From NCBI RefSeq assembly GCF_013839445.1, contig NZ_JACDIT010000001.1:1653935-1717934 (forward strand): a DNA stretch of 64,000 bases, read 5' to 3'. The notes beneath the pieces were generated by a model. That model had not been told where the DNA came from. It saw nothing but the letters and a program-made list of their open reading frames with translations, and did no database searches. Positions 41,802-53,300 of this stretch are shown piece after piece. The translations under genes and the position numbers were made by a program. Source of the DNA: Chthonobacter albigriseus. Its GTDB lineage: Bacteria; Pseudomonadota; Alphaproteobacteria; Rhizobiales; Pleomorphomonadaceae. The first letter of the stretch is position 1, and every line of letters starts with the position of its first letter.

Positions 41802-42998
41802 ATGACTGCGCCGCGCGCACCTGCCGCACCGATCGCCTCGCCCTTCCAGCGCCTCGCCGCGCTGGTCCGCGACGTCGCGCCCGGCCGTCCGCCCATCGAC
41901 CTCACCGTCGGCGAGCCGCGCCACGCCGTTCCCGACTTCGTCGCGCCGATCCTGGCCGCCGGCATAGCCGACTTCGGCCGCTATCCTCCGATCAAGGGAA
42001 CGCCCGCCTTCCGCGAGGCGGTCGCCGCCTGGGCCGAGCGACGCTACGCGCTCAGCACCCCGCTCGACCGCGACAACGGCATCATCCCGCTCAACGGCTC
42101 GCGCGAAGGCCTGTTCTCCGCCGCGATCCAGGCGATGCGGATGCGGGAGCCGGACGGCACGCGCCCGGCCGTGCTGCTGCCGAATCCCTTCTACGCGGTC
42201 TATGCCGCCGCCGCCGATGCGGCTGGCGCCGAGGCGATCCTGCTGTCGGCCGGGCCTGAAACCGGCTTCCTGCCCGACGTCGCAAGCCTCGACCCGGCCC
42301 TGCTCGGCCGCACCCTCGCCCTCTACTACGCCTCGCCGGCGAACCCGCAGGGCGCGGTCGCCGCCGCAGAGACCTGGTCCGGTCTCGTCGACCTCGCGCG
42401 CCGACACGGCTTCTGGCTCTTTGCCGACGAATGCTATTCGGAGATCTGGCGCGGCACGCCGCCTCCGGGCGTGCTCCAGGCCGCCGACCGCACTGGCCGC
42501 TATGACCGGGTGATCGCCTTCAACTCCCTCTCCAAGCGCTCCAACCTCGCGGGCCTGCGCTGCGGCTTCGCGGCAGGCGACCCGGCCTTCATCGAACCGT
42601 GGGCGACCTTCCGCAACGTCGCCGCGCCGCAGGTGCCGATCCCGGTCCAGGCGGTGGCGGTGGCTGCCTATGGCGACGAGACCCACGTGGTCGCGAACCG
42701 CCGCCTCTACGACCAGAAGTTCGCCGCCGCCGCGGCACGCCTCGCGCCGCTGTTCGGCGACGTGATGCCGCCCGGCGGCTTCTTCCTCTGGCTCGACGTC
42801 GCGCGTTTCGGTGGCGGCGAGGCGGTGGCCCGCCGCCTGTGGGCCGAAGCCGGCGTCAAGGTGCTGCCCGGCGGCTATCTCTCGGCCGACGGTCCGGACG
42901 GCGCCAACCCCGGCGCAGCCTACATCAGGATCGCCATGGTCGACGCGCCCGAACGGACCGACGAGGCCCTCGCCCGCCTGGTGGAGATGCTGTCATGA
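41802..42998 (+). CDS. Class I/II PLP-dependent aminotransferase (DapC-like)
   Basis: A 398-residue aminotransferase of fold type I. The motifs [74 protein letters not shown] and the PLP lysine in [17 protein letters not shown] identify it. It is close to the group often annotated as N-succinyldiaminopimelate aminotransferase (DapC), acting in lysine/peptidoglycan precursor synthesis, but the substrate is not proved. The stop overlaps the ftsK start, so it is coupled to the division protein. A CtrA-type box lies upstream. Confidence 0.87.
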   Translation: MTAPRAPAAPIASPFQRLAALVRDVAPGRPPIDLTVGEPRHAVPDFVAPILAAGIADFGRYPPIKGTPAFREAVAAWAERRYALSTPLDRDNGIIPLNGSREGLFSAAIQAMRMREPDGTRPAVLLPNPFYAVYAAAADAAGAEAILLSAGPETGFLPDVASLDPALLGRTLALYYASPANPQGAVAAAETWSGLVDLARRHGFWLFADECYSEIWRGTPPPGVLQAADRTGRYDRVIAFNSLSKRSNLAGLRCGFAAGDPAFIEPWATFRNVAAPQVPIPVQAVAVAAYGDETHVVANRRLYDQKFAAAAARLAPLFGDVMPPGGFFLWLDVARFGGGEAVARRLWAEAGVKVLPGGYLSADGPDGANPGAAYIRIAMVDAPERTDEALARLVEMLS

Positions 42999-45988
42999 CC
43001 GCGCCGATGCGCCCGCGCCGCGGCGACCGGAACGAACCTGTTTTGGCCGAACGCGGCAGCCGCGCCCAGCCGACACGCAGAGACCTTGTGAGTGGATCGA
43101 CGATGCGGACCAGAAGCCTTGCCTCGCACCGCCATATGACCGACAGCCGCCTGAAGCAGGCCATGCGCCGCAACATCGCCGGCGCCACCGGCCTGCTCAT
43201 GATCGCCGGCGTCGCCGCGCTTGCCGCTGCCCTGGCGACCTGGTCCGTGGAGGATCCGAGCTGGAGCCATTCCACCGATTCGCCGGTGCGCAATGTCCTC
43301 GGCTCCGCAGGCGCCGTGGTCTCCGACCTCGTCCTGCAGCTGATCGGGCTCACCGCCGCGATCTTCCTGGTCCCCCTCGTGGTCTGGGGCTGGCGCCTCA
43401 CCGTGGGCAGGGCCGTGGAGATCGCCCGCGGCCGCTGGCTCGCCTGGATCGCCGGCACCTTCCTCGGCGCCGCCTTCATGAGCGCCCTGCCGCCCACCGC
43501 CGGATGGCCCCTGCCGACCGGTCTCGGCGGCGCCATCGGCGACCTGATGCTGCAGATACCGGCCGCCTTCACGGGCGGCGTGCTCACCGACAGCGGCCGC
43601 CTCGCCTGCATGATCCTGTTCGGTCCGCTCACCGCCCTCGTCATGGCCTACGCCTCCGGCTTCCCGCGTTCCGAACCCGATCAGTATGCCGAGGAACTCG
43701 CCGCCGAGGATAACGACGCCATTCCCGACGAGGACGAGGCGGACGGCGACGGCCGCGAGGGCCGGCTGCAGGCGTTCATGGGCCTTGTCGGGCACGGTTG
43801 GCTGACCGCCCGCGCCGGCATCGCCCGCCGCTTCGGCGCAGCCCGGGCCCGCGATGTCGCCTATCCCGGCGAGGACGACGAGGGCTATGACGTCGCCGAG
43901 CTCGACGACGAAGCGCCGACGCCCCCGGTGCGCCGCACCGCGCAGATGGCGAATGCCGCCAGCCGCGTGACCCGCTTCATGAAGGGCCTGACCGAGCCAC
44001 GCGACGGTCTCGACGACCTCATCGACCACGACGGCCGCGCCGAACCTGGCATGGGCATGGGCATGCCCGGCATGACCGTCGACGCCCGCCGGGCCCGGCA
44101 GGTGGAGGACGACGAAGAGCCGCCGTTCGACACGGATGACATGGACCCGCGCGGCTTCGAGCTCGACGAGCGCCTCTACGACCGCGCCGGCATCGTCGGC
44201 GCCCCGAACCGCGGCGAGGGCCTGGAAGAGGACGACGGCTACGACGACGAGCCGATCGCTCCGCCCCGCGCCGTCCAGGTACCACAGGCCGCCCGCCAGA
44301 TCCCGGCCCAGGCGCCGTTGCGCGGCCCGGCCGCCCGCATCGGCGGAACGCCTGCCCCGGCGCCGGGCCTGATCGACCGCGGCCTCTCGCGCGTCCAGCC
44401 GCCCGCCCCGCCGCCGCAGCCCGGCCGCCGGGCGACCGGCGCCCAGCAGCTGTCGCTGCTCGATGCCTACCAGATGCCGCCGCTGCAGCTCCTCGCCGAG
44501 CCCAAGCAGGTCGGCCAGGTCAAGATCTCCGCCGACGCGCTGGAGCAGAACGCCCGCCTCCTGGAGGGCGTGCTGGAGGACTTCGGCGTCAAGGGCGAGA
44601 TCATCAACGTCCGCCCCGGCCCGGTGGTCACGCTCTACGAGCTGGAGCCCGCGCCCGGCATCAAGTCGAGCCGCGTCATCGGCCTTGCCGACGACATCGC
44701 CCGCTCCATGAGCGCCATCGCCGCCCGCGTCGCCGTCATCCCGGGCAAGAACGCGATCGGCATCGAGCTGCCCAACCAGAAGCGCGAGACCGTCTACCTG
44801 CGCGAGCTGATCGCCGCCCAGGATTTCGAGAAGTCCAAGGGCCGTCTCGCGCTCGCGCTCGGCAAGACGATAGGCGGCGAGCCGGTCATCGTCGACCTCG
44901 CCCGCACCCCGCACATGCTGGTGGCCGGCACCACCGGCTCGGGCAAGTCGGTCTCCATCAACACCATGATCCTGTCGCTGCTCTACCGGCTGAAGCCGGA
45001 GGAATGCCGCCTGATCATGATCGACCCGAAGATGCTGGAGCTCTCCGTCTACGACGGCATCCCGCACCTCCTCTCCCCCGTCGTGACCGACCCCCGCAAG
45101 GCCGTGGTGGCCCTGAAGTGGACGGTTCGGGAGATGGAGGACCGCTACAAGAAAATGTCCAAGCTCGGCGTCCGCAACATCGAGGGCTTCAACCTGCGGG
45201 TCGCCCAGGCGCTGGAGAAGGGCGAGCAGATCTCCCGCACGGTCCAGACCGGCTTCGACCGGGAGACCGGCGAGCCCATCTTCGAGACCGAGGAGATGGA
45301 CCTGAAGCCGCTGCCCTTCATCGTCGTGATCATCGATGAGATGGCCGACCTGATGATGGTGGCCGGCAAGGACATCGAAGGCGCCGTGCAGCGCCTCGCC
45401 CAGATGGCCCGCGCGGCTGGCATCCACGTGATCATGGCGACGCAGCGTCCGTCGGTGGACGTCATCACCGGCACCATCAAGGCCAACTTCCCGACCCGCA
45501 TCTCCTTCCAGGTCACCTCCAAGATCGACAGCCGCACCATCCTCGGCGAGCAGGGCGCCGAGCAGCTGCTCGGCCAGGGCGACATGCTCTACATGGCCGG
45601 CGGCGGCCGCATCCAGCGCGTCCACGGCCCCTTCGTGTCGGACCAGGAGGTTGAGCACATCGTCGCCCACCTGAAGTCGCAGGGCGCCCCGGACTACCTG
45701 GAGGCCATCACCGCGGACGAGGAGGAGGGTGGCGACGGTGAGGGTGGCTCCGGCGAGAGCTGGCCGAACGGCACCGGCGAGGACGGCTCCGCCGACGTCT
45801 ACGACCAGGCGGTCGCCGTGGTGCTGCGCGACAAGCGCCCGACCACCTCCTACATCCAGCGCCGCCTCGGCATCGGCTACAACAAGGCCGCCTCGCTGAT
45901 CGAGCGCATGGAGAAGGAGGGCGTCATCGGCCCGCCCAACCACGCCGGCAAACGCGAGATCCTGGTCGGCGGCGGTGACGAAGACTGA
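42995..45988 (+). CDS. ftsK: DNA translocase FtsK
   Basis: Division-linked DNA pump that clears the chromosome terminus from the septum. With the ATG overlapping the aminotransferase stop it has 997 residues; later starts ([10 protein letters not shown] or [10 protein letters not shown]) are also possible. Order: four N-terminal membrane helices (about 60-220), an acidic Pro-rich linker (to about 490), alpha and beta motor domains with Walker [12 protein letters not shown] (about 645) and Walker [22 protein letters not shown], and the C-terminal gamma domain ([26 protein letters not shown]) that reads KOPS. All family parts are intact. Confidence 0.96.
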   Translation: MTAPMRPRRGDRNEPVLAERGSRAQPTRRDLVSGSTMRTRSLASHRHMTDSRLKQAMRRNIAGATGLLMIAGVAALAAALATWSVEDPSWSHSTDSPVRNVLGSAGAVVSDLVLQLIGLTAAIFLVPLVVWGWRLTVGRAVEIARGRWLAWIAGTFLGAAFMSALPPTAGWPLPTGLGGAIGDLMLQIPAAFTGGVLTDSGRLACMILFGPLTALVMAYASGFPRSEPDQYAEELAAEDNDAIPDEDEADGDGREGRLQAFMGLVGHGWLTARAGIARRFGAARARDVAYPGEDDEGYDVAELDDEAPTPPVRRTAQMANAASRVTRFMKGLTEPRDGLDDLIDHDGRAEPGMGMGMPGMTVDARRARQVEDDEEPPFDTDDMDPRGFELDERLYDRAGIVGAPNRGEGLEEDDGYDDEPIAPPRAVQVPQAARQIPAQAPLRGPAARIGGTPAPAPGLIDRGLSRVQPPAPPPQPGRRATGAQQLSLLDAYQMPPLQLLAEPKQVGQVKISADALEQNARLLEGVLEDFGVKGEIINVRPGPVVTLYELEPAPGIKSSRVIGLADDIARSMSAIAARVAVIPGKNAIGIELPNQKRETVYLRELIAAQDFEKSKGRLALALGKTIGGEPVIVDLARTPHMLVAGTTGSGKSVSINTMILSLLYRLKPEECRLIMIDPKMLELSVYDGIPHLLSPVVTDPRKAVVALKWTVREMEDRYKKMSKLGVRNIEGFNLRVAQALEKGEQISRTVQTGFDRETGEPIFETEEMDLKPLPFIVVIIDEMADLMMVAGKDIEGAVQRLAQMARAAGIHVIMATQRPSVDVITGTIKANFPTRISFQVTSKIDSRTILGEQGAEQLLGQGDMLYMAGGGRIQRVHGPFVSDQEVEHIVAHLKSQGAPDYLEAITADEEEGGDGEGGSGESWPNGTGEDGSADVYDQAVAVVLRDKRPTTSYIQRRLGIGYNKAASLIERMEKEGVIGPPNHAGKREILVGGGDED

Positions 45989-46093
45989 TGCCGGACGACG
46001 GCGAACCTTGTTTCGCCACGTTCGTTTCCATAAGTCAGCGATACCCATCAACGGCCGGTTCGCCCGGCCGGCCGACCACGGACCAGAGCCTTC

Positions 46094-46735
46094 ATGACGA
46101 TCACCGGCCGCCTTTGCGGAACCCTGACGACCCTCGCCGCTGCCCTGGTCTGCGCCCTGCTCGCGACCGCAACCGTCGCCGCGCCCAACCTGGCCGGGCT
46201 CAATCCCGAGCAGCGCGCCTCGCTGGATGCCATCAACAACTACTTCAACTCGATCCGCACCATCGAGGGCAAGTTCGTCCAGACCGGCCCGGACGGCGGC
46301 CAGGTGACCGGCTATTTCGTGATCGACCGGCCCGGCAAGCTGCGCTTCCGCTACTACCCGCCGGCCCAGCTGGACATCATTGCCGACGGCCGGACGGTGG
46401 CTATCGACGACAAGAAGCTGCAGGAGCAGACCCTCGTGCTCCTCTCCGAAACGCCCCTGCGCTTTCTCGTCTCGCAGAACGTGGACCTCACCCAGGAGGC
46501 CGTGATCCAGGAGGTCAGCGCCGACGCCGACCTGATCACCGTCGTCATGGAGGACACCGCCCTCTACGGCTCCGGTCGCCTGACGCTGATCTTCGACAGC
46601 CGCACCATTGAGCTGAAGCAGTGGACGGTGACCGACGCCCAGGGCCTCGACACCACCGTGGCGCTCTACGAGGTGAAGACCGGCACCGAGACGAACCCGA
46701 AGTGGTTCGAGATCAACTACTCCAAGTACAAGTGA
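46094..46735 (+). CDS. lolA: Outer-membrane lipoprotein carrier protein LolA
   Basis: Periplasmic chaperone that carries lipoproteins from LolCDE to LolB. The 213 residues have a signal peptide (LAAALVCALLATATVAAP), then NYFNSIRTIEGKFVQTGPDGGQVTGYFVIDRPGKLRF-type LolA core: GKFVQ, RPGKLRFRYYPP, YDDKKLQ-like IDDKKLQEQ, then LTLIFDSRTIELKQWTV. It follows ftsK by 105 bases, the order usual in alphaproteobacteria. Confidence 0.95.
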   Translation: MTITGRLCGTLTTLAAALVCALLATATVAAPNLAGLNPEQRASLDAINNYFNSIRTIEGKFVQTGPDGGQVTGYFVIDRPGKLRFRYYPPAQLDIIADGRTVAIDDKKLQEQTLVLLSETPLRFLVSQNVDLTQEAVIQEVSADADLITVVMEDTALYGSGRLTLIFDSRTIELKQWTVTDAQGLDTTVALYEVKTGTETNPKWFEINYSKYK

Positions 46736-46903
46736 GCCGAACCACCTCGGGTTTTCGCAGCGTAACGGTTGGCTCTCGACGCCAGCCCGGTTGTTTTCGC
46801 GACCCTCCTCGACTGACGCCCTTGCCCCCGCGCCCCGGCTTTGCTCAACTCCCCGCGCCCGGCCCCGGCCGGCGTTCCCGGAGACCGGCCTGAAGGGGCG
46901 TCC

Positions 46904-49060
46904 ATGCCGGACATCGAGCGGCTTCTTGCCGAGATGACCCTTGCGGAGAAGATCGGCCAGCTCAACATGCTGGCCGCCGGCTTCACCGTAACCGGACCGG
47001 TGCTGGCCGGGGATATCACGGGCGGCGTCCGCGAGGGCCGGATCGGCTCCGTCCTCAACGTCTTCGGCGTCAAGGCCGTGCACCGGCTGCAGCTGATGGC
47101 CGTGGAGGGAACCCGCCTCGGCATTCCCTTGCTGTTCGGCTTCGACGTCGTCCACGGCCAGCGCACCATCTTTCCGGTGCCGCTGGCGGAAGCCGCGGCG
47201 ATGGATCCGGTTCTCTGGGAGCGCACCGCCCGCGAGGCCGCCATGGAGGCCGCACGCGACGGCGTGGCGCTGACCTTCGCCCCAATGATCGACGTCTCCC
47301 GCGACCCGCGCTGGGGGCGCATCGTGGAGGGGCCGGGCGAGGATCCCACCGTCGCCTCGCTCTTCGCCGAGGCCAAGGTCCGCGGCTTCCAGGGCCGCGA
47401 CCTCGCTTCGCCCTCGGCCGTCGGCGCCACCGCCAAGCACTTCGTCGCCTACGGTGCGCCGGCCGCGGGTCGCGACTATGCCTCGGTGGACGTGTCCGAG
47501 CGGACGCTGCACGAGGTCTACCTGCCGCCCTTCGAAGCCGCCGTGAAGGCCGGCGTCGTCGCGGTGATGCCCGCTTTCCACGATCTGGCCGGCGAGCCGA
47601 TGACCGCCCACGGGGACCTGCTCGACCGCTGGTTGCGCGTGCGCACCGGCTTCGACGGCGTGGTGATCAGCGACTACCACGCGGTCGCCGAACTGATCGA
47701 CCACGGCGTCGCCGCCGACGTCGCCGAAGCCGCCGCCCTCGCCCTCAAGGCGGGCGTCGACATCGACATGATGGGCTACGCCTACGAAGCCGGCCTACCC
47801 AAGGCACTCGACCGCGGGCTGGTGGACATGGCCGACGTCGACCGCGCGGTCCGCCGGGTGCTCGCCCTCAAGCAGCGCCTCGGCCTGTTCGACGCGCCCT
47901 ACGGCCGCGGCACCGCAGCCCTCGACGAGGATCACGCGGCGGGCGTTCGGGCGCTGGCTCGGGAAGCCGCCCGGCGCTCGGTGGTCCTCCTCGACAACGC
48001 TGCCGGCGTGCTGCCCTTCCCCGACACCGTCCGCCGCATCGCCCTCGTCGGTCCGCTCGGCGACGCGCCCTACGACATGCTCGGCTCCTGGTCCGCGGCC
48101 GGCGACGGCGCCGAGGCGGTCTCCATCCTGAACGGCCTGCGCGCCGCGATGCCGGGATCGCAGGTCCGCTTCGCCGCGGGCGTGCCGATCGACGGCAACG
48201 ACGAGGCCGGCATCGCCGCCGCGATCGATCTCTGCCGGCAGGCCGACGCGGTGGTGCTTGCGATCGGCGAGGGCGCCAACATGTCCGGCGAAGCGGCGAG
48301 CCGGTCGTCGCTGGACCTGCCGGGACGGCAGCGGGCGCTGGCCGAGGCGGTCCTCGATCTCGGCAAGCCGACGGTGGCGGTGATCTGCGCCGGCCGGCCG
48401 CTCGCCGTCGACTGGCTGGTCGGGCGCGCGGGCGCCACGCTCGCCGCCTGGTTCCTCGGCAGCGAGGCCGGCAACGCGATCGCCGACATCCTGACCGGCG
48501 CCGCTTCGCCCTCCGGCCGGCTGCCGCTCTCCTGGCCGCGCAACCTCGGTCAGGTGCCGATCTTCTTCGCCGAGCGGACCGGCGGCCGGCCCGACGACCC
48601 CGCAGACCGCTTCACCAGCAAGTACCTGGATGTGCCGAACACGCCGCTGTTTCCGTTCGGCCACGGTCTCACCTACGGCGACGTGACGATCGCCGGGGTG
48701 GACGTCGAGCGGACCGAAATCACCGCCGACGAGGCCTTCGACATCGTCGTGGACCTCCGGAACGAGGGCCGGGTCGCCGCCGAGGAGACGGTGTTCCTGT
48801 TCGCCCGCGACCTCGTCGCCAGCGTCGCTCGTCCCGCGATGGATCTGAAAAGCATCGCCCGCTGCGCGCTTGCTCCCGGGGAGTCCGGGACCGTGGTTTT
48901 CAGCCTGCCCGCCCGGGATCTCTCCTTTCCGGGACGCGACCTGCGGCCGGTGCTGGAGCCCGGCGAGTTCGAGCTCATGGTCGGCCCCTCGGCGGACAGG
49001 AAGCGCCTGATCCCGACCCGCGTCCGGGTGCTGGGCGATCGCCGGAGCGCCAATGGCTGA
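46904..49060 (+). CDS. Glycoside hydrolase family 3 beta-glucosidase (BglX-like)
   Basis: Predicted beta-glycosidase of 718 residues. It shows IERLLAEMTLAEKIGQLNML at the start, LLFGFDVVHGQRTIFP, PMIDVSRDPRWGRIVEGPGEDP, KHFVAYGAP and the catalytic nucleophile Asp 257 in GVVISDYHAV. The second domain has GSWSAAGDG and the C-terminal FnIII-like domain ends LEPGEFELMVGPS. All parts match BglX, but with this start there is no signal peptide, whereas BglX is periplasmic; upstream in-frame sequence also lacks one. The stop overlaps the next gene by 8 bases, coupling it to a Tat-exported protein. Confidence 0.93.
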   Translation: MPDIERLLAEMTLAEKIGQLNMLAAGFTVTGPVLAGDITGGVREGRIGSVLNVFGVKAVHRLQLMAVEGTRLGIPLLFGFDVVHGQRTIFPVPLAEAAAMDPVLWERTAREAAMEAARDGVALTFAPMIDVSRDPRWGRIVEGPGEDPTVASLFAEAKVRGFQGRDLASPSAVGATAKHFVAYGAPAAGRDYASVDVSERTLHEVYLPPFEAAVKAGVVAVMPAFHDLAGEPMTAHGDLLDRWLRVRTGFDGVVISDYHAVAELIDHGVAADVAEAAALALKAGVDIDMMGYAYEAGLPKALDRGLVDMADVDRAVRRVLALKQRLGLFDAPYGRGTAALDEDHAAGVRALAREAARRSVVLLDNAAGVLPFPDTVRRIALVGPLGDAPYDMLGSWSAAGDGAEAVSILNGLRAAMPGSQVRFAAGVPIDGNDEAGIAAAIDLCRQADAVVLAIGEGANMSGEAASRSSLDLPGRQRALAEAVLDLGKPTVAVICAGRPLAVDWLVGRAGATLAAWFLGSEAGNAIADILTGAASPSGRLPLSWPRNLGQVPIFFAERTGGRPDDPADRFTSKYLDVPNTPLFPFGHGLTYGDVTIAGVDVERTEITADEAFDIVVDLRNEGRVAAEETVFLFARDLVASVARPAMDLKSIARCALAPGESGTVVFSLPARDLSFPGRDLRPVLEPGEFELMVGPSADRKRLIPTRVRVLGDRRSANG

Positions 49061-50126
49061 GCCGACCGACCTCTTTCCTCTGACGCGCCGCGATCTCCTG
49101 GTCGGGGCGGGCCTGTCGCTGGCGGTCGGGAGCACAGGTCCGGCGGTGGCCGCGGCCGTCGCTCCCGATCCGCGGGTCGTGGTGATCGTCCTCTGCGGCG
49201 GCGCAGACGGCCTGTCGCTCGTCCCGCCGGTCGGCGACCCGGATATCCGGCGGCTGCGGCCAGCCCTGGCCGAAAGCGGCCAGCTGCCGCTCGACGGCTT
49301 CTTCGCCCTCCCCGCCGCGCTGCCGGCAATCCACGCCCGGTACCGCGCCGGGGAGGCGTTGGTCGCCCATGCCGTCGGGACCGGCGCGCCGTCCCGGTCG
49401 CACCAGATCGCCCTGCAGAGGCTGGGGACCGGCCCCCACGGCGCGGGCTGGCTCGTCGCGCTGGCGCCCGTCGTTGCCCCGCATCGCCGGGTGGTCACCG
49501 TAGGCGATCGGCCCTCCGGCCTGACCGACGGTGCCACCTCGCGCCTTTACCTGCCGCCCGAAGCGGTAACCGCGCTGTCCCTCGACCGCCTCGTCGCGCT
49601 GTCCGACGCGAGGAGGGGTGGCCGCACGCTCTCCGTCGCCGCGCCGCATCGTCGTCAGGCCTCGACGGTCGATATCGCTCGCGCACTCGGTACCCTTCTC
49701 GCCGCTCCGGACGGACCGCGGCTCGCCGTCCTGGACCTGCCGGGTTGGGATACCCATGCCGCGCAGGAGCGGACCCTCGCCCGCCCGCTCGCCGACCTCG
49801 ATACGGCCGTCGCCGCGCTCGCCGAGACGCTCGCACCCGTCTGGACCAGCACTGTGATGGCTGTGGTGACCGAGTTCGGACGCACCGTCGCCCTCAACGC
49901 GGCCGGCGGTACCGACCACGGCACCGGCACGGCTGCCATGATCCTCGGCGGCAGCGTTCGCGGGGGCCGCGTTCTCGCCGACTGGCCCGGGTTGTCGGCG
50001 CCAGCGCTGCACGAAGGGCGGGACCTTCGGGCGACCCGGAACGTCCATGCGGTTCTCGCCTCCGCGATCGACGATGCGCTCGCTCCAGGCCTCACCCGAT
50101 CCGCCTTCCCGGACGGTCTCGTTTGA
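49053..50126 (+). CDS. DUF1501 family protein with Tat signal
   Basis: A 357-residue secreted protein of the DUF1501 group, which has a sulfatase/alkaline-phosphatase-like fold. The N-terminus carries a twin-arginine motif (LTRRDLLVGAGLSLAVG), then VVVIVLCGGADGLS, PSRSHQIALQRLG, LDLPGWDTHAAQ and the hallmark VVTEFGRTVALNAAGGTDHGTG that supplies metal-binding residues. DUF1501 proteins usually sit beside a DUF1800 gene; none is seen here. Instead the start lies inside the end of the GH3 gene. The protein is shorter than most family members. Its substrate is unknown. Confidence 0.88.
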   Translation: MAEPTDLFPLTRRDLLVGAGLSLAVGSTGPAVAAAVAPDPRVVVIVLCGGADGLSLVPPVGDPDIRRLRPALAESGQLPLDGFFALPAALPAIHARYRAGEALVAHAVGTGAPSRSHQIALQRLGTGPHGAGWLVALAPVVAPHRRVVTVGDRPSGLTDGATSRLYLPPEAVTALSLDRLVALSDARRGGRTLSVAAPHRRQASTVDIARALGTLLAAPDGPRLAVLDLPGWDTHAAQERTLARPLADLDTAVAALAETLAPVWTSTVMAVVTEFGRTVALNAAGGTDHGTGTAAMILGGSVRGGRVLADWPGLSAPALHEGRDLRATRNVHAVLASAIDDALAPGLTRSAFPDGLV

Positions 50127-50229
50127 GCTGGCCGGGCCTGCGCTTGCAGGACCCGCTCACCGCACCATCTCCTTATCAAGGGACCGGTGGTCGTCCCGGA
50201 GAACAACAGCGGTTGAAAGGTCAGCGGGA

Positions 50230-50259
50230 TTGACCTATAAATCGAACAGTCATTCGATT
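50230..50259 (+). promoter_or_regulatory. Putative promoter/operator ahead of the indolepyruvate oxidoreductase gene
   Basis: TTGACC (50230-50235) is followed by an inverted repeat AATCGA-N8-TCGATT (50240-50259) that fills the spacer and the likely -10 position, the placement expected of a repressor operator. The surroundings are AT-rich relative to the window. No regulator gene is adjacent. Confidence 0.4.
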
Positions 50260-50345
50260 ATTCCGCCTTGAACCGGTCCGTCGGCGGAGCCGTTCATCCG
50301 CCGGACAAGAAGCGAGACCGGACAGGCGGGCGGAGGAAGCCCGAC

Positions 50346-53300
50346 ATGTCGACGCCGACTCACGTCCCGGCGATCGCGGACCCGTTCCCGGGTGCCGACC
50401 GGCCGCTTGTCCCGATCTCCCTCGACGACAAGTACGATCTGACGCGCGACCGCATTTTCGTCTCCGGCGCGCAGGCCGTCGTCCGTCTCTGCCTGATGCA
50501 GCGGGACCTGGACCGGCGGGCGGGGCTGCGCACAGCGGGTTACGTTTCCGGCTACCCCGGATCGCCGCTCGGCGGCATCGACGGGCAGTTCAACCGCGCG
50601 AAATCCGTTCTCGACGCCGCCGACATCCGCTTCCAGCTCGGCCTCAACGAGGAACTCGCCGCCACCGCCGTCTGGGGCACCCAGGGGGCCGGATTGCGCG
50701 GCGAGAGCCGCACCGACGGTGTCTTCGCGCTCTGGTACGGCAAGGGCCCCGGCGTCGACCGCTGCGGCGACGTCTTCCGCCACGCCAACTTCGCCGGCAC
50801 CGCCCGGAACGGCGGCGTGCTCGCGCTGATGGGCGACGACCACAATGCCGAATCCTCCTCCACCGCCCACCAGTCTGAGTTCCACTTCGTCGACGTGATG
50901 ATCCCCATTCTCCACCCGGCCGGAGTGCAGGAGATCATCGACTTCGGCCTCTACGGCTGGGCGCTCAGCCGCTTCGCCGGCACCTGGGTCTCGATGAAGT
51001 GCGTCAAGGACAACATCGAATCCACCGCCATCATCGACGGCAGCCTTGACCGGCTGTCGATCGTGACGCCCGGCGACTTCGCCATGCCACCCGGCGGGCT
51101 CAACATCCGCCTCGGCGACGACCCGCTCTCCCAGGAAGCCCGCCTCCACGATTGGAAGCGCGACGCCGTGCTTGCCTTCGTCCATGAGAACCGCCTCAAC
51201 CGCATCGTGACGTCAGGTGGATCCCATCCTCGCATCGGAATCGCGACCGTGGGTAAGTCCTATCTCGACGTGCTGGAGGCGCTTTCCGAACTGGGTATCT
51301 CGCTGGAGCGCGCCGACGATCTCGGCATCCGCCTGTTCAAGATCGCCTGTCCCTGGCCACTCTCGCGCCTGGAGCTCGCCGAATTCGCGCGCGGCCTGGA
51401 ACTGGCGATGATCGTGGAGGAGAAGCGCTCGCTGGTGGAGGTGCAGTTCCGCGAGGAGCTGTTCGGGCTGTCCGACATGCCGGTCTGCATCGGCAAGAAG
51501 GACGAGCGCGGCGACTGGCTGTTCCCCGTCAAGGGCGCGCTCGATCCCAACCGCATCGCCATTGCGATCGCCGAGCGCCTGCTCGCCCGATTCGACCTGC
51601 CCGACGTCGCCGACGCTCTCGAGCGCCTGCGCCGGGTGGAAGCCGCGGCGCAGCCCGGCCCCGAGATCGCGGTACGCCGGCCCCACTTCTGCTCCGGCTG
51701 TCCGCACAACACCTCCACGGTGCTGCCCGACGGCGCGCGCGGTTCGGCCGGCATCGGCTGCCACTACATGGTCCAATGGATGGACCGCGGCACCGAGGGC
51801 ACCACGCAGATGGGCGGCGAGGGCGCCCATTGGATCGGCGAAGCGCCCTTCTCCACCCGGCCGCACATCTTCCAGAACCTCGGCGACGGCACCTACAATC
51901 ACTCCGGAAGCCTTGCCATTCGCGCTGCTGTCGCTGCCGGTACGACGATCACATACAAGCTGCTCTACAACGACGCGGTCGCCATGACCGGCGGCCAGGC
52001 GCATGCCGGCGGGCTGACCGTGGACCGGATCGCCCGCGAGATCGCGGCGCTGGGGGTCGCCCGTCTGGTGCTGGTCAGCGACGATCCCGGCCGCTACCCC
52101 TCCACCATCGGCTGGCCTGCGCCGATGACGATCCACCCGCGCGAGGACCTGATGGCGGTGCAGACCGAGCTCGCCGCCACGCCGGGCGTGACCGTGCTGA
52201 TCTACGACCAGACCTGCGCCGCCGAGAAGCGGCGCCGCCGCAAGCGCGGCACCTACCCCGACCCGAAAAAACGCGTGTTCATCAACGAGCTCGTCTGCGA
52301 GGGCTGCGGCGACTGCGGGCGGAAATCGAACTGCGTCTCCATCCAGCCGGTCGAGACCGAGTTCGGCCGCAAGCGGATGATCGACCAGTCCAACTGCAAC
52401 AAGGACTACTCCTGCCTGAAAGGCTTCTGCCCGTCCTTCGTGACGGTGGAGAATGCCGAACCGCGCCGCCATGCCGGCACCGCGGACGCCGCCGCCCTCG
52501 ACCGGCTGCTCGCCGGCTTGCCGGCACCGACAGTGCGCGAGCCGGAGGGCACCTGGAACATCCTGGCCACGGGCATCGGCGGCACCGGCATCGTCACGAT
52601 CGGCGCGATCCTCGGCATGGCGGCCCACCTGGAAGGCAAGGGCTGCGGGATCATCGACATGGCCGGTCTCGCCCAGAAGGGCGGCGCGGTGGTCAGCCAC
52701 ATCCGCCTCGCCAGGCGCCAGGACGACATCAAGGCGATCCGCGTCTCCGCCGGCCACGCCGACCTGGTGCTCGGCTTCGACGTGGTGACGGCCGGCACCC
52801 GCAAGACGCTGGCGGCGGCCAAGCCCGGCCGAACCGCCTTTCTCGTCAACACCGCCGCGGTGATGCCGGGCGACTTCACCCGCGACCCGGATTTCGACCT
52901 GCCCGTCGACGACCTCCTCGCCGCCATCGGCAAGGTCGGTGGCGAGGTGCGCACCTTCGACATGACCGCGATCGCGACCGCGCTGCTCGGCAACTCGATC
53001 GCCGCCAACATGATGCTGCTGGGCGTCGCTTCCCAGGCCGGCTTGCTGCCCGTCTCGCACCGGGCGATCGAGGCGGCCATCGCCATGAACGGCGAAGCCG
53101 TGCCGCTGAACCTGGAGGCGTTCCGCTGGGGCCGAGTGCTCGCCGTGGAGCCCGGAGCCGCGGACCCGGCGATCACCGCCCCAGCCGAAGCGGTCGAGCC
53201 GGACCTGGAAGCGCTGGTGGATCGCCGCGCCGCATTTCTGACCGCCTACCAGAACACCGCCTGGGCGGACCGCTACCGGACCGCGATCGGCGGGCTCGCC

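Noticed and set aside
42920-47704. Very long open frame antisense to ftsK, lolA and the GH3 gene
   Set aside because: It mirrors genes with full family matches on the other strand; in GC-rich DNA the antisense frame stays open by codon bias. Its translation is low-complexity Asp/Gly/Val/Arg sequence.
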